64,000 nucleotides of DNA from assembly GCF_002005565.1 (NCBI RefSeq), contig NZ_BDJC01000031.1:24393-88392 (forward strand). Reading direction: 5' to 3'. Source of the stretch: Streptomyces sp. JHA26. GTDB lineage: Bacteria; Actinomycetota; Actinomycetes; Streptomycetales; Streptomycetaceae. The translations under genes were made by a program, and so were the position numbers. How positions within the stretch are numbered: position 1 is the stretch's first letter; every line of letters begins with the position of its first letter. This document shows, piece by piece, positions 7,753 to 16,072 of the stretch. The notes beneath the pieces were generated by a model. It saw only the letters and a list, made by a program, of their open reading frames with translations, was not told where the DNA came from and did no database searches.

Positions 7753-8127
7753 ATGCCCGTCGTCCGCTCGTCCGAGGGCGTCACCCACGAGATCCACGGC
7801 GTCCGCTTCGTCTCGTACGCCGCATCCCGCACCGGCAGCAGGGAACTGTGCGCCTGGCGGGTCGAGATCCCCGCGGGGACGCGGGCGCCCGCGCACACCG
7901 TCGGCCGGGAGGAGATCTTCCACCTGCTCACCGGGGAGCTGCTGATCACCCTCGACGGCCGCACCGAGCGCGTCACCGCGGGCGACACCGTGATCGTCAA
8001 CCCGGGCGCGACCCTCGCCGTGGAGAACCCCACCGACCGGACCGCGACGTCCTGGGTGACGACCTCCGTCGGCCTGGTGGCCGAGCTCGCCGACGGCACC
8101 CGGATCACTCCCCCGTGGGCCGACTGA
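7753..8127 (+). CDS. Cupin-domain protein
   Basis: A 124-residue single-domain cupin starting after a gaggag ribosome binding site. Motif 1 is PAHTVGREEIFHLLTGELLITLDG and motif 2 is VTAGDTVIVNPGATLAVENPT. Motif 1 keeps a His and Glu (PAHTVGREE), but motif 2 lacks the usual second His, so metal binding may be incomplete. It is divergent from the MarR gene and probably controlled by it. Possible roles are a small enzyme or a ligand sensor. Confidence 0.8.
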   Translation: MPVVRSSEGVTHEIHGVRFVSYAASRTGSRELCAWRVEIPAGTRAPAHTVGREEIFHLLTGELLITLDGRTERVTAGDTVIVNPGATLAVENPTDRTATSWVTTSVGLVAELADGTRITPPWAD

Positions 8128-8250
8128 CCCGCGGGCGCCCCGGACCGCCGGCGACCCCGGCCTCGCCGCGCGCCGTCCCGCACGGGCGGGCGGCATCCGT
8201 TCAGCCCCTCCCCGCCTGCACCGGCACCCGTACGCCCCGACCGTGGGAGC

Positions 8251-9309
8251 ATGGCGCACACCTCGGGCACCGACACGCGAACCCGCTCCTTCCTCGACGA
8301 GGCCAAGGACGCCGTCACCCCGCGGGCCACCGCGCTCGTCCTCGGCGTGCTCGCGCTCCAGCTGCTGTTCATCGCCTCCTACGTGGGAGCGCTGCACGAT
8401 CCGAAGCCGAAGGACGTGCCCTTCGGCGTGGTCGCGCCCGGGGCGGCCGCCGGACGGACGGTGGACCGGCTGGAGCGGCTGCCCGGTTCGCCGCTGGACC
8501 CGCGCACGGTGGCCGACGAGGCGGGCGCCCGGCGGCAGATCATGAACCGGGACATCGACGGTGCCCTGATCGTGGACCCCCGGGGCAGCCGGGACACCCT
8601 GCTGGTCGCCTCCGGCGGCGGCACCGTCCTCGCCACCACCCTGGAGGGCATCACCACGAAGCTCGAGGAGGCCGAGGGACGCACCGTACGGACCGTCGAC
8701 ATCGCCCCGGCCTCCGCCCACGACTTCGACGGACTGTCGTCCTTCTACCTGGTCGTGGGCTGGTGCGTCGGCGGTTACCTGTGCGCCTCGATCCTGGCGA
8801 TCAGCAGCGGCGCCCGGCCGGCCGATCCGCGCCGCGCGGCGATCCGGCTGATCGTGATGGCGCTGGTGTCGATCGTCGGCGGACTGGGCGGCGCGGTGAT
8901 CGTCGGGCCGATCCTGGGCGCCCTGCCCGGCAGCGTGGTGGACCTGTGGGGGCTCGGCGCGCTGATCACCTTCTCGGTGGGCGCCGCCACGCTCGCCCTC
9001 CAGGGCGTCTTCGGGATCGTCGGCATCGGGCTGGCGATCCTGCTGGTGGTGGTCGCGGGCAACCCGAGCGCGGGCGGCGCCTTCCCGCTGCCGCTGCTGC
9101 CGCCGTTCTGGAGGGCGATCGGGCCGGCGCTCCCGCCGGGCGCCGGGACGTGGGCGGCCCGTTCGATCGCCTACTTCGAGGGCAACGCCGAGACCGCCTC
9201 CCTGCTGGTGCTGTGGGCCTGGGCGGTCGCGGGGACCGTGATCACGTTGCTGGCGGCCGTGCTGCGCCGCCGACGGCAGGAGGCGGAGCTGCCCACGCAG
9301 GTCGGCTGA
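8251..9309 (+). CDS. Membrane protein of the YhgE/Pip-DUF3533 (ABC-2-like) type
   Basis: A 352-residue membrane protein. One transmembrane helix near residues 28-45 is followed by a large extracytoplasmic domain (about 46-165) and then five or six helices to the end. This 1+5/6 layout with an external loop is that of YhgE/Pip and DUF3533 proteins, which resemble ABC-2 permeases and appear in phage-receptor or export contexts. The start ATG has a gggag only one base upstream, so the true ribosome binding site is unclear. It follows the cupin gene by 123 bp on the same strand. Confidence 0.7.
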   Translation: MAHTSGTDTRTRSFLDEAKDAVTPRATALVLGVLALQLLFIASYVGALHDPKPKDVPFGVVAPGAAAGRTVDRLERLPGSPLDPRTVADEAGARRQIMNRDIDGALIVDPRGSRDTLLVASGGGTVLATTLEGITTKLEEAEGRTVRTVDIAPASAHDFDGLSSFYLVVGWCVGGYLCASILAISSGARPADPRRAAIRLIVMALVSIVGGLGGAVIVGPILGALPGSVVDLWGLGALITFSVGAATLALQGVFGIVGIGLAILLVVVAGNPSAGGAFPLPLLPPFWRAIGPALPPGAGTWAARSIAYFEGNAETASLLVLWAWAVAGTVITLLAAVLRRRRQEAELPTQVG

Positions 9310-9323
9310 CCCGCGCGGCCGGA

Positions 9324-9353
9324 CGGGACGTCCGCGGGCATGCGGACGTCCCG
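9324..9353. terminator. Terminator after the membrane protein gene
   Basis: A perfect 12-bp stem (cgggacgtccgc at 9324-9335 and its complement at 9342-9353) with a 6-nt loop lies just after the stop. It also lies downstream of the convergent protease gene ending at 9393. Confidence 0.8.
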
Positions 9354-9392
9354 CCCCTCGCGCGCGGGGCGGGACTCCACAGGTGCGTGTGC

Positions 9393-10475
9393 TCAGCCGA
9401 TCTGCGTGCCGGTGGCCGACAGGGCCTCCGTCACCGGCTGGAAGAAGGTCTGCCCGCCCGCGGTGCAGTCGCCGCTGCCGCCGGAGGTGAGGCCGATGGC
9501 CTTGTCGCCGGAGAAGAGCGAGCCGCCGCTGTCGCCGGGCTCGGCGCAGACGTCGGTCTGGATCAGGCCGTTGACGATGTCGCCGTTGCCGTAGTTCACG
9601 GTGGCGTCCAGGCCGGTGACCGTCCCGTCGTGCACCTGGGTGGTGGAACCGCTGCGGGTCACCTTCATGCCGACGGTGGCCTCGGCGGCGCCCGAGATGG
9701 CCTGCGAGGACCCGTCGTAGAGGTTCACCTCGCTCGGGTGGGCCACGTCGGCGGTGTACTTGACCAGGCCGTAGTCGTTGTCCGGGAAGCTGGACGCCTC
9801 GTTCTGGCCGATCACCGTGCCGGAGGAGTCCGACCAGCTGGAGATGGACTCGGTGCAGTGCCCGGCGGTGAGGAAGTACGGCTCGCCGCCCTTGGTCACG
9901 TTGAAGCCGAGCGAGCAGCGCCCGCCGCCTCCGGTGATGGCGTCGCCGCCCGCGACGAAGGGCTTGTACTCACCCTTGGTCCGCCTCAGTTCGGCCTTGG
10001 CGCCCAGCCCGTCGACCACCTCGGTCAGCTTGGCCCACTCGGCCGCGGAGACCGTGCGGTCTGCGGTGACGACGACCTTGTTGGTGGTCGGGTCGGTCGC
10101 CCAGGACGTGCCCGGGACGGCCGCGTCCTTCGCGAGGGTGGTGCGCGCGCTCTTCAGCTCGGCGAGCGAGTTCTCGACGATTCTCGCCTTGGCGCCGGCC
10201 TCCTCGACGGTCTGCGCGGCGGCCTCGTCGAGCACGTTGACGACGAGGCTCTTCGCCCGGGCGTCGTAGTACGTGCCCGCCGCGTCGGCGCCGAGGTCGC
10301 CGAGCAGCGCGGAGGCGAGCTTCCCGGCCGCCGTGACCGACAGGGTCTTCGGCGCGGAGGCCTCCGGGGACTCGCTGGCGTTCGCGCTCTGGAAGGTGAC
10401 TCCCGCGGCGACCAGTGCGGTGATGCCCGCACCTGCCACGGCTGCCCGCCGCCTGGGTATGCGTCGGTGCTTCAA
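9393..10475 (-). CDS. Streptogrisin-like S1 (alpha-lytic type) serine protease
   Basis: A 360-residue secreted zymogen. After a twin-Arg-rich signal peptide (RRIPRRRAAVAGAGITALVAAG) comes a propeptide of about 140 residues, then a mature domain from about residue 175 (AGGDAITGGGGRCSLGFNV). The triad is His206 (TAGHC), Asp234 (DNDYG) and Ser316 (PGDSGGS). The long propeptide with a first half that folds separately is of the streptogrisin C/D type. I place the start at a TTG at 10475, seven bases after a perfect aggagg; the frame continues to 10580 without a conserved start. The next protease lies upstream on the same strand. Confidence 0.88.
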   Translation of the reverse strand: MKHRRIPRRRAAVAGAGITALVAAGVTFQSANASESPEASAPKTLSVTAAGKLASALLGDLGADAAGTYYDARAKSLVVNVLDEAAAQTVEEAGAKARIVENSLAELKSARTTLAKDAAVPGTSWATDPTTNKVVVTADRTVSAAEWAKLTEVVDGLGAKAELRRTKGEYKPFVAGGDAITGGGGRCSLGFNVTKGGEPYFLTAGHCTESISSWSDSSGTVIGQNEASSFPDNDYGLVKYTADVAHPSEVNLYDGSSQAISGAAEATVGMKVTRSGSTTQVHDGTVTGLDATVNYGNGDIVNGLIQTDVCAEPGDSGGSLFSGDKAIGLTSGGSGDCTAGGQTFFQPVTEALSATGTQIG

Positions 10476-10710
10476 CTCGCGTCCTCCTGTGGGGGGGCGG
10501 CCCGGAGGTTGTGGGGACCTCGTAGGCCGGAAGGCTGGTTGACGAGCGTTCACTCTTCCGACTCCACAGACCGCACACAAGGTCGACTCAAGGACGTGCG
10601 CACGACAACTCCAGCGCGGTCACAGGTCCTTCACCGGTCATGTCCCTTCCCGGAGGATTCGCGGAGCGGAATCGCACCGCGAACACCACGGCGGGCGGCC
10701 GGGCAAGGGG

Positions 10711-10743
10711 GAGCCCCCGCACGCGGGCTGCGTGCGGGGGCTC
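10711..10743 (-). terminator. Terminator of the streptogrisin B-like gene
   Basis: A perfect 14-bp stem (10711-10724 and 10730-10743) with a 5-nt loop lies 31 bp after the stop codon of the protease gene ending at 10775. Confidence 0.85.
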
Positions 10744-10774
10744 GTCGTGCTGCCGGCTGCGTTGCGGGACGGCC

Positions 10775-11686
10775 TCAGTAGACGCTGACGCCGTAGGCGC
10801 TCAGGGCCTCCGTGACCGGCTGGAAGAACGTCGTGCCGCCGGAGGAGCAGTCGCCGCTGCCGCCGGAGGTCAGGCCGTACGCGACGCCGTTGCTGCCGTA
10901 GAGCGGACCGCCGGAGTCGCCGGGCTCGGCGCAGACCGTGGTCTGGATCAGCCCGGAGACGATGTCGCCGCCGCCGTAGTTGACGGTGGCGTTCAGCGCG
11001 GTGACCCGGCCGCTGTGGGTGCCGCTGGTGGAGCCGTCACGGATGACGGTGGTGCCCACGCTCGGGGTGGCCGCGCGGGTGATGTCCACGCCGTTCGCGG
11101 TACCGGGCTTGCTGACGGACGTGTTGGTGTACCGCACGATGCCGTAGTCGTTGCCCGGGAAGCTGGAGCCGGCGGTCGTGCCGAGGACCGTGCTGTGCCC
11201 GGAGTTCGACCACCAGGTGCCGGCACCGTCGGTGCAGTGGCCGGCGGTCAGGAAGTACTCGGTCCCGTTGCTCGCACGGACGTTGAAGCCGAGGGAGCAG
11301 CGCCAGCTGCTCGCGTAGATGGCGTCACCGCCCTGGATGAGCTTGTTGAACGTGCCGGGGGTGCGCTTGATCGTGAGGGCGCCGGCCTTGTCGCCGGCCT
11401 GTTCCTTGATCTTCGCGATCTCGGCCTGGGTGACCGTGCTGTCGACGGTGACGAGCACCCGGCCGGACTTGCCGTCGACGGCCCAGGCGGTACCGGGGAC
11501 GTCGGCCTGGAGCACGGCACCGCTGGCGCTCCGCAGCTCCGCGCCGCTGAAGGTGGCGGGGGCGCTGTCGGACGCGTTCGCGCTGGGGACCGCGATCGCT
11601 GCCGCGGCCACGAGGCCGGTGGATACGGCGATCAGCCGGGTCCGTCTCGAGATGCCGCTGCGGGGGTTGGTGCGCTTGATCCTCAC
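10775..11686 (-). CDS. Streptogrisin B-like S1 serine protease
   Basis: A 303-residue prepro-protease. The mature part begins near residue 117 (IQGGDAIYASSWRCSLGFNV) and ends QPVTEALSAYGVSVY, which from memory closely matches streptogrisin B (SGPB, SprB) of S. griseus. Triad: His150 (TAGHC), Asp180 (GNDYG), Ser258 (PGDSGGP). The propeptide is about 75 residues, short like that of SGPA/SGPB. The start is a GTG (MRIKRTNPRSGIS) seven bases after ggagga; an in-frame GTG five codons upstream has no ribosome binding site. It has its own terminator, so it is probably transcribed separately from the next protease. Confidence 0.92.
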   Translation of the reverse strand: MRIKRTNPRSGISRRTRLIAVSTGLVAAAAIAVPSANASDSAPATFSGAELRSASGAVLQADVPGTAWAVDGKSGRVLVTVDSTVTQAEIAKIKEQAGDKAGALTIKRTPGTFNKLIQGGDAIYASSWRCSLGFNVRASNGTEYFLTAGHCTDGAGTWWSNSGHSTVLGTTAGSSFPGNDYGIVRYTNTSVSKPGTANGVDITRAATPSVGTTVIRDGSTSGTHSGRVTALNATVNYGGGDIVSGLIQTTVCAEPGDSGGPLYGSNGVAYGLTSGGSGDCSSGGTTFFQPVTEALSAYGVSVY

Positions 11687-11895
11687 TTTTCGTTCCTCCA
11701 CGGGGGAAGTCGGGGGCCCTCTCGTGGGGTTGGGGCCCGTGAGGCGCAGTCAGGGAACGGGCGTCCGGGTCCCGGACACGCCGTGCTCCTGACAAGCGCT
11801 GAGGTTGGAGTATTCGGCCGAACGGCCGGTCGGCGCAAGAGTGCCTTTCGGCCTTCAACCACCGCCCGGCCGTCTCCGCCAACCCCCGTGGGACG

Positions 11896-12681
11896 TCAAC
11901 GCAGTTCACGCTCCCCCGCCTCGATCCCGGCCGCCGGCGTGTTCCCCGGCGGCGGGAAGGGGCAGATGAAGTGGTCGGCGAACGCGCACGGCGGCAGCAG
12001 GGCACGGTTGAAGTCGACCGTCGTACGCCCCTCGGCGTCCGGTGCGCCGGGGCGCAGGAACCGGAAGCGGTGACTGGTGCTCCCACTGGTGGCGTCCGCG
12101 AACACGGCCCACAGCGAACCGTCCTCCTCCACGGTCACCTGGAGCGTGTGGTCCCGGCCGTCCAGCGTGAAGGCCAGTTCCCCGCCGAGGCCGAGCCCGC
12201 GCTCCCGTCCGTCCGCGTTCGGCACCCGCACGCTGCGCCGCCCGGTGTCGTACGGCGTGAAGCGTCCCGGCACCGACCGGCGCGGATCGTAGGGCGTGGC
12301 CACGATGCCGCGGAACGCGCGCCGCGCCCCGGCGGCCGGGTCGAAGTCGCGCACGCCCCAGGCGCCCTCACGGAGCAGGACGACCAGGCGCCGTTCGCCG
12401 TACGCCACCCGGGCCGCGCTCGCCGGGCCCGGGTCGGCCGCCAGCCGCACCTCGCCGTCCAGGGGCCGGCCGTCCACGATCAACCCGTCCGCCCCGGCGG
12501 CCGTCAGCACCACGGCGTCGTCGTCCGCCGCCCAGGTGCCCGGGATGCCCGGCAGCCGCCCGTCCGGACGGTCCTCCAGCCAGTACGTGCCGGTCAGCGC
12601 GAGCGGCCCGTAGGGCGCCGACACCGTCGCCACGCGCTGCTCGTGCCAGCGCTCCCACTCGTCGGATGCGTCCGTCGTCAT
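11896..12681 (-). CDS. DUF1684 family protein
   Basis: A 261-residue cytoplasmic protein with no signal peptide. It shows the DUF1684 hallmarks: an early W-x-R pattern (EWERWHEQRVATVSAPYGPLALTGTYWL), a mid YDPRRSVPGRFTPYDTGRRSVRVPN segment and a C-terminal NRALLPPCAFADHFICPFPPPGNTPAAGIEAGE. The last motif, with Asn, Pro, Cys and Cys, is the most conserved part of the family. No function is established. The ATG at 12681 begins the homology. Confidence 0.85.
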   Translation of the reverse strand: MTTDASDEWERWHEQRVATVSAPYGPLALTGTYWLEDRPDGRLPGIPGTWAADDDAVVLTAAGADGLIVDGRPLDGEVRLAADPGPASAARVAYGERRLVVLLREGAWGVRDFDPAAGARRAFRGIVATPYDPRRSVPGRFTPYDTGRRSVRVPNADGRERGLGLGGELAFTLDGRDHTLQVTVEEDGSLWAVFADATSGSTSHRFRFLRPGAPDAEGRTTVDFNRALLPPCAFADHFICPFPPPGNTPAAGIEAGERELR

Positions 12682-12770
12682 GCGGTCGCCCTTCCCCACC
12701 GGTCCGGGGCGATCACCGGGTCCGAGGTCTCGCCCCCGAACCGGGGGACCGACGGCCGGCCGACGGTCCC

Positions 12771-13946
12771 TCAGCAGTCGCACCCACAGTCACAGCCGCT
12801 GCAGCAGCACCCGTCGTCACCGCAGCAGTCACTGCAGTTGCTGCAGCACTCACAGCAGTCGCAGCAGTCGTCGCAGCTCTGGCACAGCCCTTCCCTGCGC
12901 TGCCTGGTCCAGGGGTCCTCGAACGTGCCGCAGCACATCTGGCACGTGCAGGCCAGCCCCAGCCACACGGCACACCCCGCGAGCAGCCCCCGCCGGTCGC
13001 GGCGCGGCGGCTCCGGGGGCGTCGGCGCGCCGGGGCCGCCCGGGGCACCGGGCGGGGCGTACGGGTGGCTGCCGTGCGCGCAGGAGGGGGTGCCGAAGGC
13101 GCGGTCGACGGAGGTGCCCAACTCGTGCACCAGCAGCCGGTGCACCAGCCGGCCGTCGGTGAACTCGGCCTCGCGCAGCGCCAGCCGTATCCCGTGCACG
13201 GCGTCGTCGGCCAGCCGGCGTGCCTCCGTGCGCGGGGTGCCGGTGGCGGTGAGCGGGTTCCAGGCGCCCGACGCGGCGTCGGCCTCCTGGTCCTCCACGG
13301 CGTCCAGGAGATGGGCGAGCCGACCGAACAGGCGACCCGCCTCGGCGAGCGGCCCGGCGTTGTGCGGCCGTCCGGCGAGGTGGGCGGTGTGGGCGAACGC
13401 GGCGGCGGTCGCGGTCTCGGTCGGCTCGGTGACGGTGAGCAGGGGCGTGCCGGGTCCGGCGAGCGCCTCGATGCCGGTCTGCCGGTCCACGGCGTCGACC
13501 AGGACGGCGGTGTCGAACCCGACGGCGCCGCCGCCGCGGTGGCCGGCCGCGTCCCAGCCGGCGGCGACCCGGCGGGCGGCGCGGGCCACCGGCCGCCGGG
13601 CCAGCAGTCCGTCCCCGTCGGCGACGTGGTCGCGCACCTTCGCCGAGGCCAGGACCAGGGAGACGGCCGCCGCGAGCCGGGCGCCCTCACCGTGCGCGAC
13701 GGACGCGGTGCGCATCCCGCGCAACGGGCACGGTCCCGCCGTGCGCCGGCCGGCCCCCGCGCCGCCCCGCTCGGCCTGAGCCTCCGTCAACACCGATATG
13801 AGCAGCCCGTCATAGTTCGTCACGATCCGCGCGAACTGTCCGTGGTTCTTGCGCAGCGCGAGACACAGCCCGCACAGGTGCGCCATCCACTGACTGGTGA
13901 GGTTCTCCCCCAGCCGGTGCCTGCAGGGCCTGACGATTCCGAACAC
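12771..13946 (-). CDS. DUF5685 family protein with extreme cysteine-rich tail
   Basis: A 391-residue protein that begins (GTG) MFGIVRPCRHRLGENLTSQWMAHLCGLCLALRKNHG, where Cys pairs suggest a metal site. The middle (about 40-290) is helical with several conserved Arg/His residues (CPLRGM, HEL near VHELGTSVDRAFG). It ends in a Pro-rich linker, a short hydrophobic stretch (GCAVWLGLACTCQMCCG) and a tail with runs such as CDDCCDCCECCSNCSDCC. About 23 of the last 67 residues are Cys. The family is of unknown function. The stop lies 90 bp upstream of the DUF1684 start. Confidence 0.8.
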   Translation of the reverse strand: MFGIVRPCRHRLGENLTSQWMAHLCGLCLALRKNHGQFARIVTNYDGLLISVLTEAQAERGGAGAGRRTAGPCPLRGMRTASVAHGEGARLAAAVSLVLASAKVRDHVADGDGLLARRPVARAARRVAAGWDAAGHRGGGAVGFDTAVLVDAVDRQTGIEALAGPGTPLLTVTEPTETATAAAFAHTAHLAGRPHNAGPLAEAGRLFGRLAHLLDAVEDQEADAASGAWNPLTATGTPRTEARRLADDAVHGIRLALREAEFTDGRLVHRLLVHELGTSVDRAFGTPSCAHGSHPYAPPGAPGGPGAPTPPEPPRRDRRGLLAGCAVWLGLACTCQMCCGTFEDPWTRQRREGLCQSCDDCCDCCECCSNCSDCCGDDGCCCSGCDCGCDC

Positions 13947-14237
13947 GACACTCCCCCGTGAGTTCGTACGACGCTGAGCTGCGGCATCGTACCGGCAGCC
14001 GTGTTCACCCGTCCGCACCCTCCCTCACCCGTCCGCCGGGAAGAATCATATTTCACTCACAGTCAGCATCCGTTTGGGAAACGTCCCTTGGGACACAAGG
14101 ACTCTCGACGGATCCGCTGTGCACCAGTACCGTCACAAACCCCCCGCGCGGCGTCTATCCACTTGGCGCGACGTCCGCATCATGGATGACCATAGGGATG
14201 CGGAAGACACGAAAGACCGCTGTGAGAGGAGGCGTCC

Positions 14238-14675
14238 ATGGGATCGGTACGCAAGGCGAGTGCGTGGCTCGGCCTCGTCGACGACAACGATGACGAGCGC
14301 TACTACGACGACGACTACTCCGAGGGCACGGAGTCCCCGGACGCCTGGGTCACGGACCCGCGGGTGAAGGTGGCCTCGGACGTCGCCGAGGAGAAGGGCC
14401 GCCGGATCGGCACGGTCACCCCGGACAGCTTCCGGGACGCCCGCGCCATCGGCGAACTGTTCCGGGAGGGTGTCCCGGTCATCATGAACCTGACGGCGAT
14501 GGAGGCCGCCGACGCCAAGCGCGTCGTGGACTTCGCGGCCGGGCTGATCTTCGGCCTGCGGGGTTCGATCGAGCGGGTGTCCACCCGGGTGTTCCTGCTG
14601 AGCCCGGCCGACACCCAGGTGATCAGCGGCGACCCGGCCGCGCACCGGTCGGACGGCTTCTTCAACCAGAGCTGA
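14238..14675 (+). CDS. sflA: SepF-like cell division protein (SflA-type paralogue)
   Basis: A 145-residue protein. The N-terminus (MGSVRKASAWLGLVDD) fits the amphipathic membrane-binding helix of SepF, followed by an acidic linker (DDNDDERYYDDDY). The C-terminal domain, about 60-135, is SepF: RDARAIGELFREGVPVIMNLTAMEAADAKRVVDFAAGLIFGLRGSIERVSTRVFLLSP. It is not in the ftsZ-divIVA cluster where true sepF lies. Its neighbours match my memory of SCO1749 (SflA), described as restraining ectopic FtsZ rings in hyphae. The gene name is therefore by position and family, not by search. Confidence 0.8.
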   Translation: MGSVRKASAWLGLVDDNDDERYYDDDYSEGTESPDAWVTDPRVKVASDVAEEKGRRIGTVTPDSFRDARAIGELFREGVPVIMNLTAMEAADAKRVVDFAAGLIFGLRGSIERVSTRVFLLSPADTQVISGDPAAHRSDGFFNQS

Positions 14676-14702
14676 GGCGGGGCCGCGCACCACGGCCCCG
14701 CC
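14676..14702. terminator. Bidirectional terminator
   Basis: A 10-bp perfect stem (ggcggggccg at 14676-14685 with 14693-14702) and a 7-nt loop start right at the stop codon of the sepF-like gene. It faces the convergent acyl-CoA dehydrogenase gene ending at 14713. Confidence 0.75.
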
Positions 14703-14712
14703 CGCCCGAGCC

Positions 14713-15906
14713 TCACCGGAAGGCGTCGAGTCCGGTGAGCGCCTTGCCCAGCACCAGCTGGTGCATCTCGACGGTGCCCTCGTAGGTGAGCACCGATTCC
14801 AGGTTCGTCGCGTGCCGCATCACGGGGTACTCGAGGGAGATCCCGTTGGCACCGAGGATCGTGCGGGCCGTACGGCAGATGTCGATGGCCTCGCGTACGT
14901 TGTTGAGCTTGCCGAAGCTGACCTGCTCGGGACGCAGGCGGCCGGCGTCCATGCGCCGCCCGAGGTGGTGGGCGAGCAGGATCCCCTTGTGCAGTTCGAC
15001 CGCCATGTCGGCGAGCTTGGCCTGGGTCAGCTGGAAACCGCCGATGGGCCGCCCGAACTGCTCCCGCGACGTCGCGTACTCCAGGGCCGCCTCGAAGGAA
15101 CTGCGGGCCGCGCCCATCGCGCCCCAGACGATGCCGTAGCGGGCGTGGGAGAGACAGCTGAGCGGTCCGCGCAGACCGGTCACCTCCGGCAGCACGGCGT
15201 CGGCGGGCAGCCGTACGCCGTCGAGGACGAGCTCGCTGGTGACGCTGGCCCGCAGGGACCACTTGTGCTTGATCTCGGGGGCGGAGAAACCGGGGCTGTC
15301 GGTCGGCACGACGAAGCCGCGGATGCCCTCCTCGGTCTGCGCCCAGACGACGGCGACCCCGGCCACCGACCCGTTGGTGATCCACATCTTGCGGCCGTCG
15401 AGCACCCAGTCGCCCCCGGCGTCGCGCTTGGCGCGGGTGCGCATGTTCGCGGGGTCGGAGCCGTGGTCGGGCTCGGTCAGCCCGAAGCAGCCGATCACCT
15501 CGCCGGCGGCCATGCGCGGCAGCCAGGTCCGCTTCTGCTCCTCGCTGCCGAAGCGGTGGATGGCGTACATGGCCAGGGAGCCCTGCACGGAGACCAGCGA
15601 GCGGATGCCGGAGTCGGCCGCCTCCAGCTCGAGACAGGCCAGCCCGTACTGCACGGCGGTCGCGCCGGCGCAGCCGTAGCCCTCCAGCGACATGCCGAGC
15701 GCGCCGATGGAGCCGAGCTCGCGGGCGAGGTCCCGGACGCCGGGCAGCTCGCCCTTCTCGTACCACTCCGCGACGTGCGGCAGCACGCGGTCGGCCGCCC
15801 AGCCCCGCACGGTGTCCCGGATCGCCAGGTCCTCCGGCTCCAGCAGGTCGTCGATGCCGAGGGGGTCGGCGGGGTCGAACGCGGGCAGCTTGGGGGACGA
15901 GGCCAT
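14713..15906 (-). CDS. Acyl-CoA dehydrogenase, glutaryl-CoA dehydrogenase type
   Basis: A 397-residue flavoprotein with the full ACAD fold. FAD-site segments are CFGLTEPDHGSDPANM and WITNGSVAG; the catalytic base is in the motif LTYEGTVEMH. The segment DSGIRSLVSVQGSLAMYAI carries the Arg that in human GCDH binds the glutaryl carboxylate, so glutaryl-CoA is a good substrate guess (lysine/tryptophan breakdown). The start ATG is 25 bp from an AACTAGC palindrome, a likely operator. The electron acceptor would be ETF. Confidence 0.85.
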   Translation of the reverse strand: MASSPKLPAFDPADPLGIDDLLEPEDLAIRDTVRGWAADRVLPHVAEWYEKGELPGVRDLARELGSIGALGMSLEGYGCAGATAVQYGLACLELEAADSGIRSLVSVQGSLAMYAIHRFGSEEQKRTWLPRMAAGEVIGCFGLTEPDHGSDPANMRTRAKRDAGGDWVLDGRKMWITNGSVAGVAVVWAQTEEGIRGFVVPTDSPGFSAPEIKHKWSLRASVTSELVLDGVRLPADAVLPEVTGLRGPLSCLSHARYGIVWGAMGAARSSFEAALEYATSREQFGRPIGGFQLTQAKLADMAVELHKGILLAHHLGRRMDAGRLRPEQVSFGKLNNVREAIDICRTARTILGANGISLEYPVMRHATNLESVLTYEGTVEMHQLVLGKALTGLDAFR

Positions 15907-15930
15907 GGGACACCCTCCGGGACGAGTGAA

Positions 15931-15947
15931 AACTAGCGATGCTAGTT
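15931..15947. promoter_or_regulatory. Palindromic operator AACTAGC-n3-GCTAGTT
   Basis: A perfect 7+7 inverted repeat lies 25-41 bp upstream of the acyl-CoA dehydrogenase start, overlapping its expected promoter. Such sites commonly bind TetR-type regulators in Streptomyces. No TetR gene is adjacent, so the binding protein would be encoded elsewhere. Confidence 0.6.
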
Positions 15948-16072
15948 ACGGTTCTCATGCCGACGTTACGATGCGGGGCCGCCCGCGTCCACCATCCCCG
16001 TCCCCCGCCCGCGCGCCACCCGTCCGCCGTCGGCCGAAGGGCGGACGGGCGGTGCGTGGGAGACCCCGGCGG

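Noticed and set aside
7143..10781. A 1212-codon open frame on the plus strand
   Set aside because: It runs antisense or out of frame through the MarR, cupin, membrane protein and protease genes, all of which have clear domains; it is an effect of high GC.
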